From: Noviluteimonas sp052115395
GTDB taxonomy: Bacteria; Pseudomonadota; Gammaproteobacteria; Xanthomonadales; Xanthomonadaceae
Strand: one strand, 5' to 3'
Length of the DNA: 64,000 bases
Assembly: GCA_052115395.1 (NCBI GenBank)
Contig: JBFRGO010000003.1
This document shows, piece by piece, positions 53,328-61,258 of the stretch. The stretch's first letter is position 1. Each line of letters starts with the position of its first letter. A model generated the notes under the pieces. It ran no database searches. It was not told the DNA's origin and saw only the letters and a program-made list of their open reading frames with translations. Made by a program: the position numbers and the translations under genes.

Positions 53328-54185
53328 TCAGTCATCGCTCTCCGCAGCCTCCCGCCCCTGCTGCCGAATCACCGCTTCCTGCCGCGCATCCTCGATCGAC
53401 ATCAACACCGCCCCCACGTCCGCCTCGTGCGTACTGAAGTGGAACTTCCCGGTGAGCGCCGTCTCCGGCTGCAGTTCGCCGGCTTCATACAACGCCCACA
53501 TCTCCTCCCCGAAATGCAACATGTCCAGCTCCGGCGCGAAGAACGCGAGCGCCGAACGCAACTTGTTGACATCCCGCAACAACATCGCACGCGCGTGATT
53601 GTTGCCCGCCGCGCTGACCGCCTGCGGCAGATCGATGATCACCGGCCCGTGCGCATCCACCAGCACGTTGTATTCCGACAAATCGCCGTGGATCATCCCC
53701 AGGCACAACATCCGCACGACCTGCCGCACCAGGAACACGAAAAACTCGCGCGCACGCTCCGCATCCAGCTCCACCTCGCTCAACCGCGGCGCACTGTGCC
53801 CATCGCTGTCGACCACCAACTCCATGACCAGCACGCCGTTGAAATACCCGAACGGACTGGGCACGCGCACACCCGCCGCGCTGAGCTGGTACAGCGCATC
53901 GACCTCGGTGTTCTTCCACGCTTCTTCCAGCGCCTTCTTGCCGTACTTGCTGGCCTTGCCCATCGCGCGCGCCTGCCGGCTGCCGCGCACCTTGCGACCT
54001 TCCTGGTACTGCGCACGGGCCTGGAAACTGCGCTGCGCCATGTCCTTGTAGACCTTCGCGCAGCGCATCTGCTCGCCGCAACGCACGACGTAGACCGACG
54101 CTTCCTTGCCGCTCTTGAGCTGGCGGACCACGGCGTCGATCACGCCATCGTCGAGGAGGGCTTGCAGTCCAGCGGGGGTTTTCAT
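53328..54185 (-). CDS. RIO-family (RIO1-like) serine protein kinase
   Basis: A 285-residue RIO kinase-like protein. The ATP-binding lysine region is GKEASVYVVRCGEQMRCAKVY, the catalytic loop is MIHGDLSEYNVLVD (Asp in HGDLSEYN) and the metal-binding loop is VIIDLPQAV. The activation loop is absent, as in RIO kinases. The family occurs in many gammaproteobacteria with unknown targets. The C-terminal 60 residues are helical and acidic. Standalone gene; its end is 27 bp past repeat copy G. Confidence 0.9.
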   Translation of the reverse strand: MKTPAGLQALLDDGVIDAVVRQLKSGKEASVYVVRCGEQMRCAKVYKDMAQRSFQARAQYQEGRKVRGSRQARAMGKASKYGKKALEEAWKNTEVDALYQLSAAGVRVPSPFGYFNGVLVMELVVDSDGHSAPRLSEVELDAERAREFFVFLVRQVVRMLCLGMIHGDLSEYNVLVDAHGPVIIDLPQAVSAAGNNHARAMLLRDVNKLRSALAFFAPELDMLHFGEEMWALYEAGELQPETALTGKFHFSTHEADVGAVLMSIEDARQEAVIRQQGREAAESDD

Positions 54186-54256
54186 GGGCGCGCGCGCTGG
54201 AATGGGCGCGCATTATCCCCTACCGGCAATTGCGCCGGTCTCACGTCCGCCACGCG

Positions 54257-54814
54257 TCATTGCGGTTCGCTCACCGGCCCCCAGCGCAGTCGGTAGTCGA
54301 GATTCTCGACGTGGTCCGGTTTCCCGCATCCACCGGCCGCCAAACCCTGGCAGGTCATCAAGCGCCAACGGACTTTCGCGGGAGGCGGCAATGGCGAAGC
54401 GTTGCTCGTGAGCGCGTGGGCTTCGTCCACGCGCAGACGATCGAGCTTCGACCTGTAACAGGGATCGGACGTCGGCCTGAACCAACAGGTCCCTTTCGGC
54501 GCTGCCGTCGCACCGTAATCGCAATACGCAGAACCGGCCGCGGCGGGTTTTTGACTGTCGCACTCCGCCCCCTGCGACGTGCAGGTGCGCTGCGCGAGCG
54601 CATCCTGGAACACCAGGCAACCGCCACCGGTGACGCCCGGTTTTCCATCGGGCATCAGCGCCTCCAGGTCGCCGTCGGGCGCACTGATCAGTCGAAACGA
54701 TCCGGAAACGGTTTGCGGGCCGACCGCCACCGGCCCCGGCTCGACCTTGAACAGCGCAGTGCTGAAAGCACAGGCGATGAGTGTCGCCATCGCCAACAAC
54801 GCAGTGCGGCGCAT
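54257..54814 (-). CDS. Secreted Cys-rich protein, function unknown
   Basis: A 185-residue exported protein (MRRTALLAMATLIACAFSTA) with at least eight cysteines in the mature part (GGCLVFQ, RTCTSQGAECDSQ, YCDYG, GTCWF, DPCYRS, MTCQG, GGCGK), which suggests a disulfide-stabilised secreted domain. No family is recognised. The start is set by the signal peptide; a longer frame is not signal-like. It may be co-oriented with the FG-GAP gene but is separated by about 120 bp. Confidence 0.75.
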   Translation of the reverse strand: MRRTALLAMATLIACAFSTALFKVEPGPVAVGPQTVSGSFRLISAPDGDLEALMPDGKPGVTGGGCLVFQDALAQRTCTSQGAECDSQKPAAAGSAYCDYGATAAPKGTCWFRPTSDPCYRSKLDRLRVDEAHALTSNASPLPPPAKVRWRLMTCQGLAAGGCGKPDHVENLDYRLRWGPVSEPQ

Positions 54815-54934
54815 CGTCGTTCCCCGTGCGGGCCCGATCGAGTCAACGATGCAGGGTCGCCATGGCCGGCCATGCCGGCGACGAGCGGCCACGAATCGCT
54901 GCGGGTGCAGCGATCCGTGGCGCGCGCGCCTTGC

Positions 54935-55879
54935 TCAGAACGCCCAGGGATCGCGTTTGAAATCGGCGACGGCCGCGACGATCCAGGCCGGGTCGGCGAC
55001 GGTCGCCAGGGGAATCTGCGCGGCCGCGTTGCCCGACGGCCAGATCACGTTGCGTCCGCCGGCGGTGTCGCGCCAGAGCACGTCCGCCGTGCCGTTGCCG
55101 TCGAAGTCGGCGATGCCCACGACCTTCCAGCTCAGCCTCGACACCGTCCGCAGCGCCACCGCATCGCTGGAGCGCCCGCGATGCCACAGGACATTCAGTC
55201 CGGTCTTCGCGTTGCGCCAGAGGATGTCGGTGGCGTGGTCGCCGTCGAAATCGCCGACACCGGCGACTTGCCAGGCGAGGTTGGCGATCGTGGTCGTCGC
55301 CCGCAACGTGCGTGCGTTCCCGCGCAACCAGATCGTGTTGGCGCCCGTGACGCGATTGCGCCAGAGGATGTCGGTGTAGCCGTCGCCGTCGAAGTCGCCG
55401 ACGCCTGCGATCGTCCAGTCCGGCTGGGCCGTGACAAGGACGTCGTCGTATTTGCCGATCCCGATGCGCCACAGCACGTTGCTTCCGGTCGCGGCGTCCC
55501 GCCACAGAAGGTCGAACAGGTGGGTGCCGGTATCGAAATACCCCATGCCCGCGAGCGTCCAGGTCTGCTTGGGCACGGTCGGCAAGGTGAAAGCCGCATC
55601 GACCTGGGCCGACGGCCACGCCACGTTGCGTCCATCCACGCGATTGCGCCAGATCACGCTCGTGAGGCCATTGAAGCTGGACACCGACGTGCCGACGACT
55701 TGCCAGTCGCGCGTCATGTTCGCGACCGGTTTGCTCTGCAGGTGGTCGCCGCCTTTCCAGAGGATGTTGGCGCCGGTCGCGGTGTTGCGCCACAGGATGT
55801 CGGCCGTGGGCTGTGCATGCGCGGCGAAACAGGCGCCGGCCAGTGCAGCTGCAATCCAGAATGCATGTCTGGTGTCCAT
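54935..55879 (-). CDS. Secreted FG-GAP/VCBS-type beta-propeller protein
   Basis: A 314-residue exported protein (MDTRHAFWIAAALAGACFAAHA) made of about six repeats of 45-50 residues, each with a W-x-V-x-G-x-G-D-F-D-G-D type motif followed by DILWRN. Clear examples are VAGVGDFDGDHATDILWRN and VVGIADFDGNGTADVLWRD. The repeats fold as propeller blades; the DGDG loops probably bind calcium. It ends in a short VADFKRDPWAF tail. The gene is followed by nothing obvious and preceded after 13 bp by another secreted-protein gene, so the two may be co-transcribed. Confidence 0.86.
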   Translation of the reverse strand: MDTRHAFWIAAALAGACFAAHAQPTADILWRNTATGANILWKGGDHLQSKPVANMTRDWQVVGTSVSSFNGLTSVIWRNRVDGRNVAWPSAQVDAAFTLPTVPKQTWTLAGMGYFDTGTHLFDLLWRDAATGSNVLWRIGIGKYDDVLVTAQPDWTIAGVGDFDGDGYTDILWRNRVTGANTIWLRGNARTLRATTTIANLAWQVAGVGDFDGDHATDILWRNAKTGLNVLWHRGRSSDAVALRTVSRLSWKVVGIADFDGNGTADVLWRDTAGGRNVIWPSGNAAAQIPLATVADPAWIVAAVADFKRDPWAF

Positions 55880-55892
55880 TGCAAGGCCTCCG

Positions 55893-56372
55893 CTATTGCC
55901 GGGTGGAAACGGCGTGGCCGCACAACTCGCCCATCACGCTGCCGTCGGCGGCGTGGCGCACGGCGTGCACGGGACCGGCGATCCGCCGACCGTCGTTGCT
56001 CATCAGCAGCACGCGGTCGACTGTCTGGTAGCCGTCGTAGGTGCCATCGGGCAGGTACCAGTCGAACAACAGGTGCATGCGGTATTGCCGCGTGTTCGGG
56101 TTGTATTTCCAGGTGCCGAGGCCTTCGACGCGCACCGGGTTGGGCGGGACGCTTTCGATCATCGTGCCGCCGGCATGGAACTGCAGCGTGTTGCGGATCT
56201 GGATCGGGTACACGCCGCTGCCGCAGGGGCCGACCGCCGCCTGCGTGCGCCACAGCCCGACGATATGGTTGGCCGGGGTGGCCAGGCTGCCGGTGGTCCA
56301 GGGGTCTCCAGCGAGGGCAGTGCTTGCGGTGGCGGCCGCGACGAGGCCGAGCAGGACGACTTTCGGTGACAT
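55893..56372 (-). CDS. Secreted beta-rich protein, function unknown
   Basis: A 159-residue exported protein (MSPKVVLLGLVAAATASTALA). The mature domain looks beta-sheet rich with GLWRTQAAVGPCGSGVYP, GTWKYNPNTRQYRMHLLF and an SNDGRRIAGPVHAVR segment; it has two cysteines (GPCGSG, GELCGHA) that may pair. The fold is reminiscent of lipocalin-like secreted proteins but no family is claimed. The start is fixed by the signal peptide. It is the first gene of the leftward pair with the FG-GAP protein. Confidence 0.75.
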   Translation of the reverse strand: MSPKVVLLGLVAAATASTALAGDPWTTGSLATPANHIVGLWRTQAAVGPCGSGVYPIQIRNTLQFHAGGTMIESVPPNPVRVEGLGTWKYNPNTRQYRMHLLFDWYLPDGTYDGYQTVDRVLLMSNDGRRIAGPVHAVRHAADGSVMGELCGHAVSTRQ

Positions 56373-56485
56373 GGTCGATCTCCACAGGAGGGCAGGGGCG
56401 CCGTTCGGCGCTGGGCGAAGGTCCGCCCGCGCTGGCCTGCATCGCCATCGATTTCCGGTGAAAGAATCTGAAATCAGGTGAATCC

Positions 56486-58426
56486 ATGCCTCCCGCGACC
56501 GCCCGGCGCTACCGCTTCGCGACGTACCGCCTCGACACCCGGTCCCGGGAACTGCGCGAGGGCGATGGCGCGCCCGTGCCCTTGACGGCGAAAGCCTTCG
56601 ACACACTCGTCTTCCTGATCGAGCACCGCGACCACGTGGTCACGCGCGACGAACTGCTGGGTGCGGTCTGGGCCGGGCGCGTCGTCGAGGAAAACACGCT
56701 GACGCAGGCGATCGCGGCATTGCGCCGCGCACTGGGCACGCAAGGCGGAGAGCATCGCTTCATCGTGACGGTGCCCGGACGCGGCTACCGGTTCGTCGCC
56801 GACGTACAGGACGAGGAGGCCGCGGCGCATCACGCCATCTCTGCCATTCCGGCCCCGAGCGCCAGGCGCGTTGCACGTCCGATGCTCATCGGTGTCGCGC
56901 TGCTGCTGGTGGCCGCCATCGGCGGCGTCGCCGCGTGGCGCTTGCGGACGCCAGGCGTCGAGCCTGCGCAGGCGAACGCGACGCTGGCCGTGTTGCCGTT
57001 CCGCTCGCTGTCGACCGGGCCGCAGGACGAGATGCTGTCGCTCGGCCTGGCCGATGCGCTGATCACGCGCATCGGCAGTTCGACGTCGCTGCAGGTGCGC
57101 TCGCTGGCTTCGAGCCGACGCTTCGGCGAAGCCGATCCGCTGGACGCGGGGCGCCGACTCGGCGCGCGTTACGTCGTCGAAGGCACCACGCAACGCGGTG
57201 GCGATCGCATCCGGGTGAGCGCGCGCCTGATCGACGTGCAGAGGGAACGCACGCTCTGGTCCGGCACGTTCGACGAACACTCCGGCAACGTCTTCACGCT
57301 GCAGGACACACTCGCCTCGGCGATGACCGACGCGCTCGCGCTCACGCGCACCGACGTCGCCGTGCACAGCCCGTGCGACGGCGAAAATGCGGTGGCCTAT
57401 CGCGCTTATCTCGAGGGCCGCTATCAACTGGATCGGCCGAGCGGACCGCGGATGCGGCAGGCGCTGTCCTCGTTCCATCGCGCCATCGACCTGGATCCGA
57501 CCTGCGCCCGCGCGTATGCCGGCATGGCGTATGCGTATCGCGCCTCGGTGATGACCGGCGACGCCGATCCGCGCGAAGCCTTCCCGCTGGCGCAGGCCGC
57601 CATTGCGCGCGCGCTGGCCATCGATCCGCGGCTCGCCGAAGCGTATTCGTCGCGGGGCTTCGTGCAGTTCTGGTACGACTGGGATTGGCAGGCCGCCGAG
57701 GCCTCGCTGAAGCACGCGATCGAACTCAATCCCAGCCTCGCCGAGGCGCACCTGGCCTATGCGCACTTGCTGTCGAACATCGGGCGCCACCAGGAATCGG
57801 CGGTGCAGGCCCGGCAGGCGTATGCGCTCAATCCGCTTTCACCACTGGTCGGCATGTTGTCGTCCTCGTTCCTCGACGAGGCCGGGTTCGCGAAGGAGGC
57901 GCAACGCATTCGCAAGAGTGCGCTCGAGATCGAACCGGACTACTGGGTCCCCATGGTCGGGCGCGGCATGATGAAGATCCAGCAGGGCGACCGCGCGGGC
58001 GGGCTGGCGCAGATTCGCCAAGCGGTGGTGTTGTGCGCCGACTGCTCGCTGGCGCTCGCCGGACTCGTGCAAGGTCAGTTGGCCGCGGGCGATCGTGCCG
58101 CTGCCGAGCGCATCCGCGATGCGCTCGACGCACGCGCACGCACCGGTTACATCCCGGGAAGCAACCTTGCGATCGTCTACAACGCGCTGGGCGACAGGGA
58201 GGGGGCGTTGGCGCAACTCGAACGCGGGTATCGCGAACGCGACGTGCGCATGACCTTCCTCGCCGCCGACCCGACCTGGGACAACTTGCGAAAGGATGCG
58301 CGGTTCGTCGCGTTGATGGCGCGCATGAACTTCACCGGCGACCGCGCGCTGGATCCACCGCCCACGCTGGCGCCCGGTCAGAAGGAATACGTGATCGACA
58401 GCGCGAAGGTGCGCGGCGCACCGTAG
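56486..58426 (+). CDS. CadC/ToxR-type winged-helix protein with TPR domain
   Basis: A 646-residue membrane-anchored regulator. The N-terminal OmpR/PhoB-type winged helix (residues about 8-105; VPLTAKAFDTLVFLIEHRD, VTRDELLGAVWAGRVV and VPGRGYRFVADV) binds DNA. A transmembrane segment (about 133-152, MLIGVALLLVAAIGG) leads to a periplasmic TolB-like domain (LAVLPFRSLSTGPQDEMLS and RVSARLIDVQRERTLWSG) and several TPR-like repeats. It shares this layout, minus the wing, with the protein at 50310-52055. Its 3' end overlaps the convergent TonB receptor by 49 bp. The ligand is unknown. Confidence 0.9.
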   Translation: MPPATARRYRFATYRLDTRSRELREGDGAPVPLTAKAFDTLVFLIEHRDHVVTRDELLGAVWAGRVVEENTLTQAIAALRRALGTQGGEHRFIVTVPGRGYRFVADVQDEEAAAHHAISAIPAPSARRVARPMLIGVALLLVAAIGGVAAWRLRTPGVEPAQANATLAVLPFRSLSTGPQDEMLSLGLADALITRIGSSTSLQVRSLASSRRFGEADPLDAGRRLGARYVVEGTTQRGGDRIRVSARLIDVQRERTLWSGTFDEHSGNVFTLQDTLASAMTDALALTRTDVAVHSPCDGENAVAYRAYLEGRYQLDRPSGPRMRQALSSFHRAIDLDPTCARAYAGMAYAYRASVMTGDADPREAFPLAQAAIARALAIDPRLAEAYSSRGFVQFWYDWDWQAAEASLKHAIELNPSLAEAHLAYAHLLSNIGRHQESAVQARQAYALNPLSPLVGMLSSSFLDEAGFAKEAQRIRKSALEIEPDYWVPMVGRGMMKIQQGDRAGGLAQIRQAVVLCADCSLALAGLVQGQLAAGDRAAAERIRDALDARARTGYIPGSNLAIVYNALGDREGALAQLERGYRERDVRMTFLAADPTWDNLRKDARFVALMARMNFTGDRALDPPPTLAPGQKEYVIDSAKVRGAP

Positions 58427-60576
58427 TACGCCGTCCCGAGACCGAGGTAGGGCAACCAGAAGCTCCCCGTCCGGTACGCCTTGTCGGAAAGGTTCTGTCC
58501 GATCAACGCCACTTCCCAATCGTGCGCCGGCGATTGCCATGTGAGCGATGCGTTCCACACCGTGTGCCCGGGTTGCAGGACATTCGGATTGACGTCGGTC
58601 GTCGGGTACAGTGCACCCTGGAAACTGACATCGAGGCGCGCGTCGAAGCTGCTGCCGCCGGCGAGCGCCCATTCGCCGATCGCGCTCGCACCTGCCGTCC
58701 ATTCCGGCGCGTTGGGGAAACGCGCGGTGTCGGAGATGTCGATGCCACCGCTGATGTATTCGTCGTAACGCGTGTCCAGGTAGGCGACGTGCCCGAGCAG
58801 GCGCAGGGATGCGCCCACGCGCGCCGAGGTCTCGATTTCGACGCCTTGCATCGTGCCCTGGCCCGCATTGCGGAAGTCGCCGAACACGTCGTCGTCCACG
58901 CCGTCGCCATCGCTGTCGAAGGGCACCAGCGCGCTGAGCTGGATGTCGCGGTAGTCGGTGTGGAACAGCGCGGCGTCCAGGGTGATGCGCCCCTCGCGCC
59001 ATTGCGTTTTCGCGCCGAGCTCGAGCGAGGTGGCGTTCTCATCCTGCAAGGGCAGGGCGGACGAGGGCACGGCGACCGTGTCCGCGCGGATGTTGTACGT
59101 GCCGCCCTTGAAGCCGCGGGTGGCCTGGACGTAATACATCGCCGCATCGGTCGGCTTCCAGGTGAGCGCGATGCGCGGCGAAAACGCATCGAAATTCGTC
59201 GCGTCGTTGAAGTACGCACGGAAGCCGAAGGTGTGCAGGAACGAGGCATCGGTGCCGCGCGTGATCACCGCCGCGCGTTTGTCCTCGCGCGTGTAGCGCA
59301 TGCCGATTTCCGCGGTCGCATGCGCGGTCATGTCCCAGGTCAGATCGGCATACAGCGCGTTGGTGCGTGTCCAGACGGCGCCACTGCTGACGCCGAACTG
59401 TCCGCGGCCGCTGACGTAGCCGGCGCCGGCCGCTTCGCCGTCCGACCAGTACAGGCCCGCCACCGCGTGCGCGCTGCCGCGGTTGAATTGCAGCTGGAAT
59501 TCCTGCGAGGTCTGTTCGTCGTGGAAGTCGCGATTGAGCGTGGCCAGCGGGAGCGGCAGCGTGTCGAAATCGATGTAGCCGAACGAATCGCCCGTGCGCC
59601 GCGCAGTGACCGACTTGAAGTGCCACGTCGCGTCGATCGCCCAGTCGACGGTGAGCGCGCCGCCCTGCGCATCGGTGTCATCGCGATTGGGGGCATCGCT
59701 GCGCACGTCGAAACGGCCGGGGTCGGGCGGCGTGTACGGCGGAAACGGACTGGTCAGCATGCGCCGCGCGCCCATCGCGTGGGAGCGATCGCGATAGCGA
59801 TCCCAGGCCAGTCGCACGTCGACGCTTTCCGCCGGCAACCAGTCGAACGTCGCACGCATCACGCTTGCGTCGCGGTCGGAGACGTCTTCGCCCGTGACCA
59901 GGTTGCTGCCGTAGCCATCGCGCGTGTAGCGGCCGAAGGCGAAGCGCGAACGCAGGGTGTCGCCGAGGGGAATGTTGAGCAGCGCTTTTCCGTCGAGGCG
60001 AGCGTAGCTGCCCGCGGTGACTTGCACGCTGCCGGAAAAATACGGTTCCGGCGGCCGCGTGACGTACTTGATCGCGCCGCCGATGGTGTTCTTGCCGTAC
60101 AGCGTGCCCTGCGGACCGCGCAGCACTTCGATGCGCTCCACATCCAGGATGTCGAGCAACGCGGCCTGGGGTCGCGCGAGATAGACATCGTCGATGTAGA
60201 TCGCCACCGCGGGTTCGACGCCCCAGACCGGATCGAACTGCCCAACGCCGCGAATGGTCGCCGTCACCGCGCTGTTGAACGCACGCGCGTTGTACAGCAC
60301 GAGGTTCGGCGTGGCCGCGGACAGCGCGCTCAGATCCTCCGCCGCGCGCGATCGCAATTCGTTGCCGTCCAGCGATGTAACCGCGATGGGAACGTCCTGC
60401 AGATCCTCCGCGCGACGCCGCGCGGTGACGATGACGCGGTCGAGTTCGGCGGGCGTTGCGTTCGCGTCGGTCTTCGCAGGCGCGGTGTCCTGCGCGAGTG
60501 CAACGCGCGCGAGCGCGAATGCCAACAGTGGCAAGACGCGTCGTGCGGCGATCCAGCCACCTGTGCGCTTGCGCAC
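58378..60576 (-). CDS. TonB-dependent outer-membrane receptor
   Basis: A 732-residue receptor. Signal peptide (about 1-28, VLPLLAFALARVALA), a TonB box region (ELDRVIVTARRRAEDLQDVP), a plug domain (TIRGVGQF, IDDVYLARPQAALLDILDVER, GPQGTLYGKNTIGGAI) and a C-terminal beta barrel ending in the terminal aromatic (LSITYSF). The start is placed at GTG 60576, where GGAG is eight bases upstream and a compact signal begins; an ATG at 60633 would add 19 residues. The substrate is unknown; the plug is of the general sub-family used for vitamins, siderophores or glycans. Its 3' end overlaps the CadC-type gene by 49 bp. Confidence 0.9.
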   Translation of the reverse strand: MRKRTGGWIAARRVLPLLAFALARVALAQDTAPAKTDANATPAELDRVIVTARRRAEDLQDVPIAVTSLDGNELRSRAAEDLSALSAATPNLVLYNARAFNSAVTATIRGVGQFDPVWGVEPAVAIYIDDVYLARPQAALLDILDVERIEVLRGPQGTLYGKNTIGGAIKYVTRPPEPYFSGSVQVTAGSYARLDGKALLNIPLGDTLRSRFAFGRYTRDGYGSNLVTGEDVSDRDASVMRATFDWLPAESVDVRLAWDRYRDRSHAMGARRMLTSPFPPYTPPDPGRFDVRSDAPNRDDTDAQGGALTVDWAIDATWHFKSVTARRTGDSFGYIDFDTLPLPLATLNRDFHDEQTSQEFQLQFNRGSAHAVAGLYWSDGEAAGAGYVSGRGQFGVSSGAVWTRTNALYADLTWDMTAHATAEIGMRYTREDKRAAVITRGTDASFLHTFGFRAYFNDATNFDAFSPRIALTWKPTDAAMYYVQATRGFKGGTYNIRADTVAVPSSALPLQDENATSLELGAKTQWREGRITLDAALFHTDYRDIQLSALVPFDSDGDGVDDDVFGDFRNAGQGTMQGVEIETSARVGASLRLLGHVAYLDTRYDEYISGGIDISDTARFPNAPEWTAGASAIGEWALAGGSSFDARLDVSFQGALYPTTDVNPNVLQPGHTVWNASLTWQSPAHDWEVALIGQNLSDKAYRTGSFWLPYLGLGTAYYGAPRTFALSITYSF

Positions 60577-60669
60577 GGGACGTTCTCCGAAGGCCAGGGG
60601 TTCCAACAGTCCACTAGGAACGGGGGCTGGCATCGGCCTCGGCCAGTGGCCGGTGGTGGCTGCGGGCGG

Positions 60670-61089
60670 TCAGCCGGAGACGGCGCTTTCGGGGATCGCG
60701 TCCCGGATGCAGGCCGCGCGGTCGCCGGGATCGGCGTTGTCCGACTGGCAATCCAGGATCGCCTTTTTCACCGACTTGTCGAAATCGGCGGCCGAGGTCG
60801 ACTCGCCCCCGAGTTCGCAAATCCGGGCGCGCACGAAGGTGTGCGTCGCAGGGTCGAGCTCCTTGAGCGTGTAGACGTCGCGCAGGATCGCCCAACTTTG
60901 TTTGGTAGGGCCCGACGCATTGGCGTCCAGCGGTGGCATCTTCGCCGTGAACATCGCCTGCGGAACGCCGCGATCGCGCGCGGTGGCGGCGGTCTCCGCC
61001 TGGTTCGCGGGACCTTCGCAATTCACCGATGCCATGGCCGTGCCCGTGCCGAACAGCAGCAGGGACAACCCGATTTTCATGACGCGCAT
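60670..61089 (-). CDS. Small secreted Cys-containing protein upstream of the TonB receptor
   Basis: A 139-residue exported protein (MRVMKIGLSLLLFGTGTAMA) with four cysteines (VNCEGP, ARICELG, LDCQSD, AACIRDA) and helical content (FDKSVKKAILDCQ). The ATG at 61089 is preferred because GGGGAA is at a normal distance; an ATG three codons later is possible. It precedes the TonB receptor by about 90 bp in the same direction and may be co-expressed. No domain is recognised. Confidence 0.72.
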   Translation of the reverse strand: MRVMKIGLSLLLFGTGTAMASVNCEGPANQAETAATARDRGVPQAMFTAKMPPLDANASGPTKQSWAILRDVYTLKELDPATHTFVRARICELGGESTSAADFDKSVKKAILDCQSDNADPGDRAACIRDAIPESAVSG

Positions 61090-61258
61090 GACTTCCCCTT
61101 GATGTTGAACCCTGCGCAGGCTACCGGAAGGGCGTGCATGCAACATAGCCCAAGCGCCGAGCTCACCCTGTTGAAAATCGTTCACCCCTGACCGCCGCGC
61201 CCCGAGTGCGGCGTTGTGCGGACTAGGCAATCGTTCCGCACCGCGGGCAGGAGTGAAC

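Noticed and set aside
56935..61191. A 1418-codon open frame on the plus strand
   Set aside because: It crosses the CadC-type gene in another frame and is antisense to the TonB receptor. The composition is Arg/Ala/Gly/His-rich with no domain, typical of GC-rich shadow frames.
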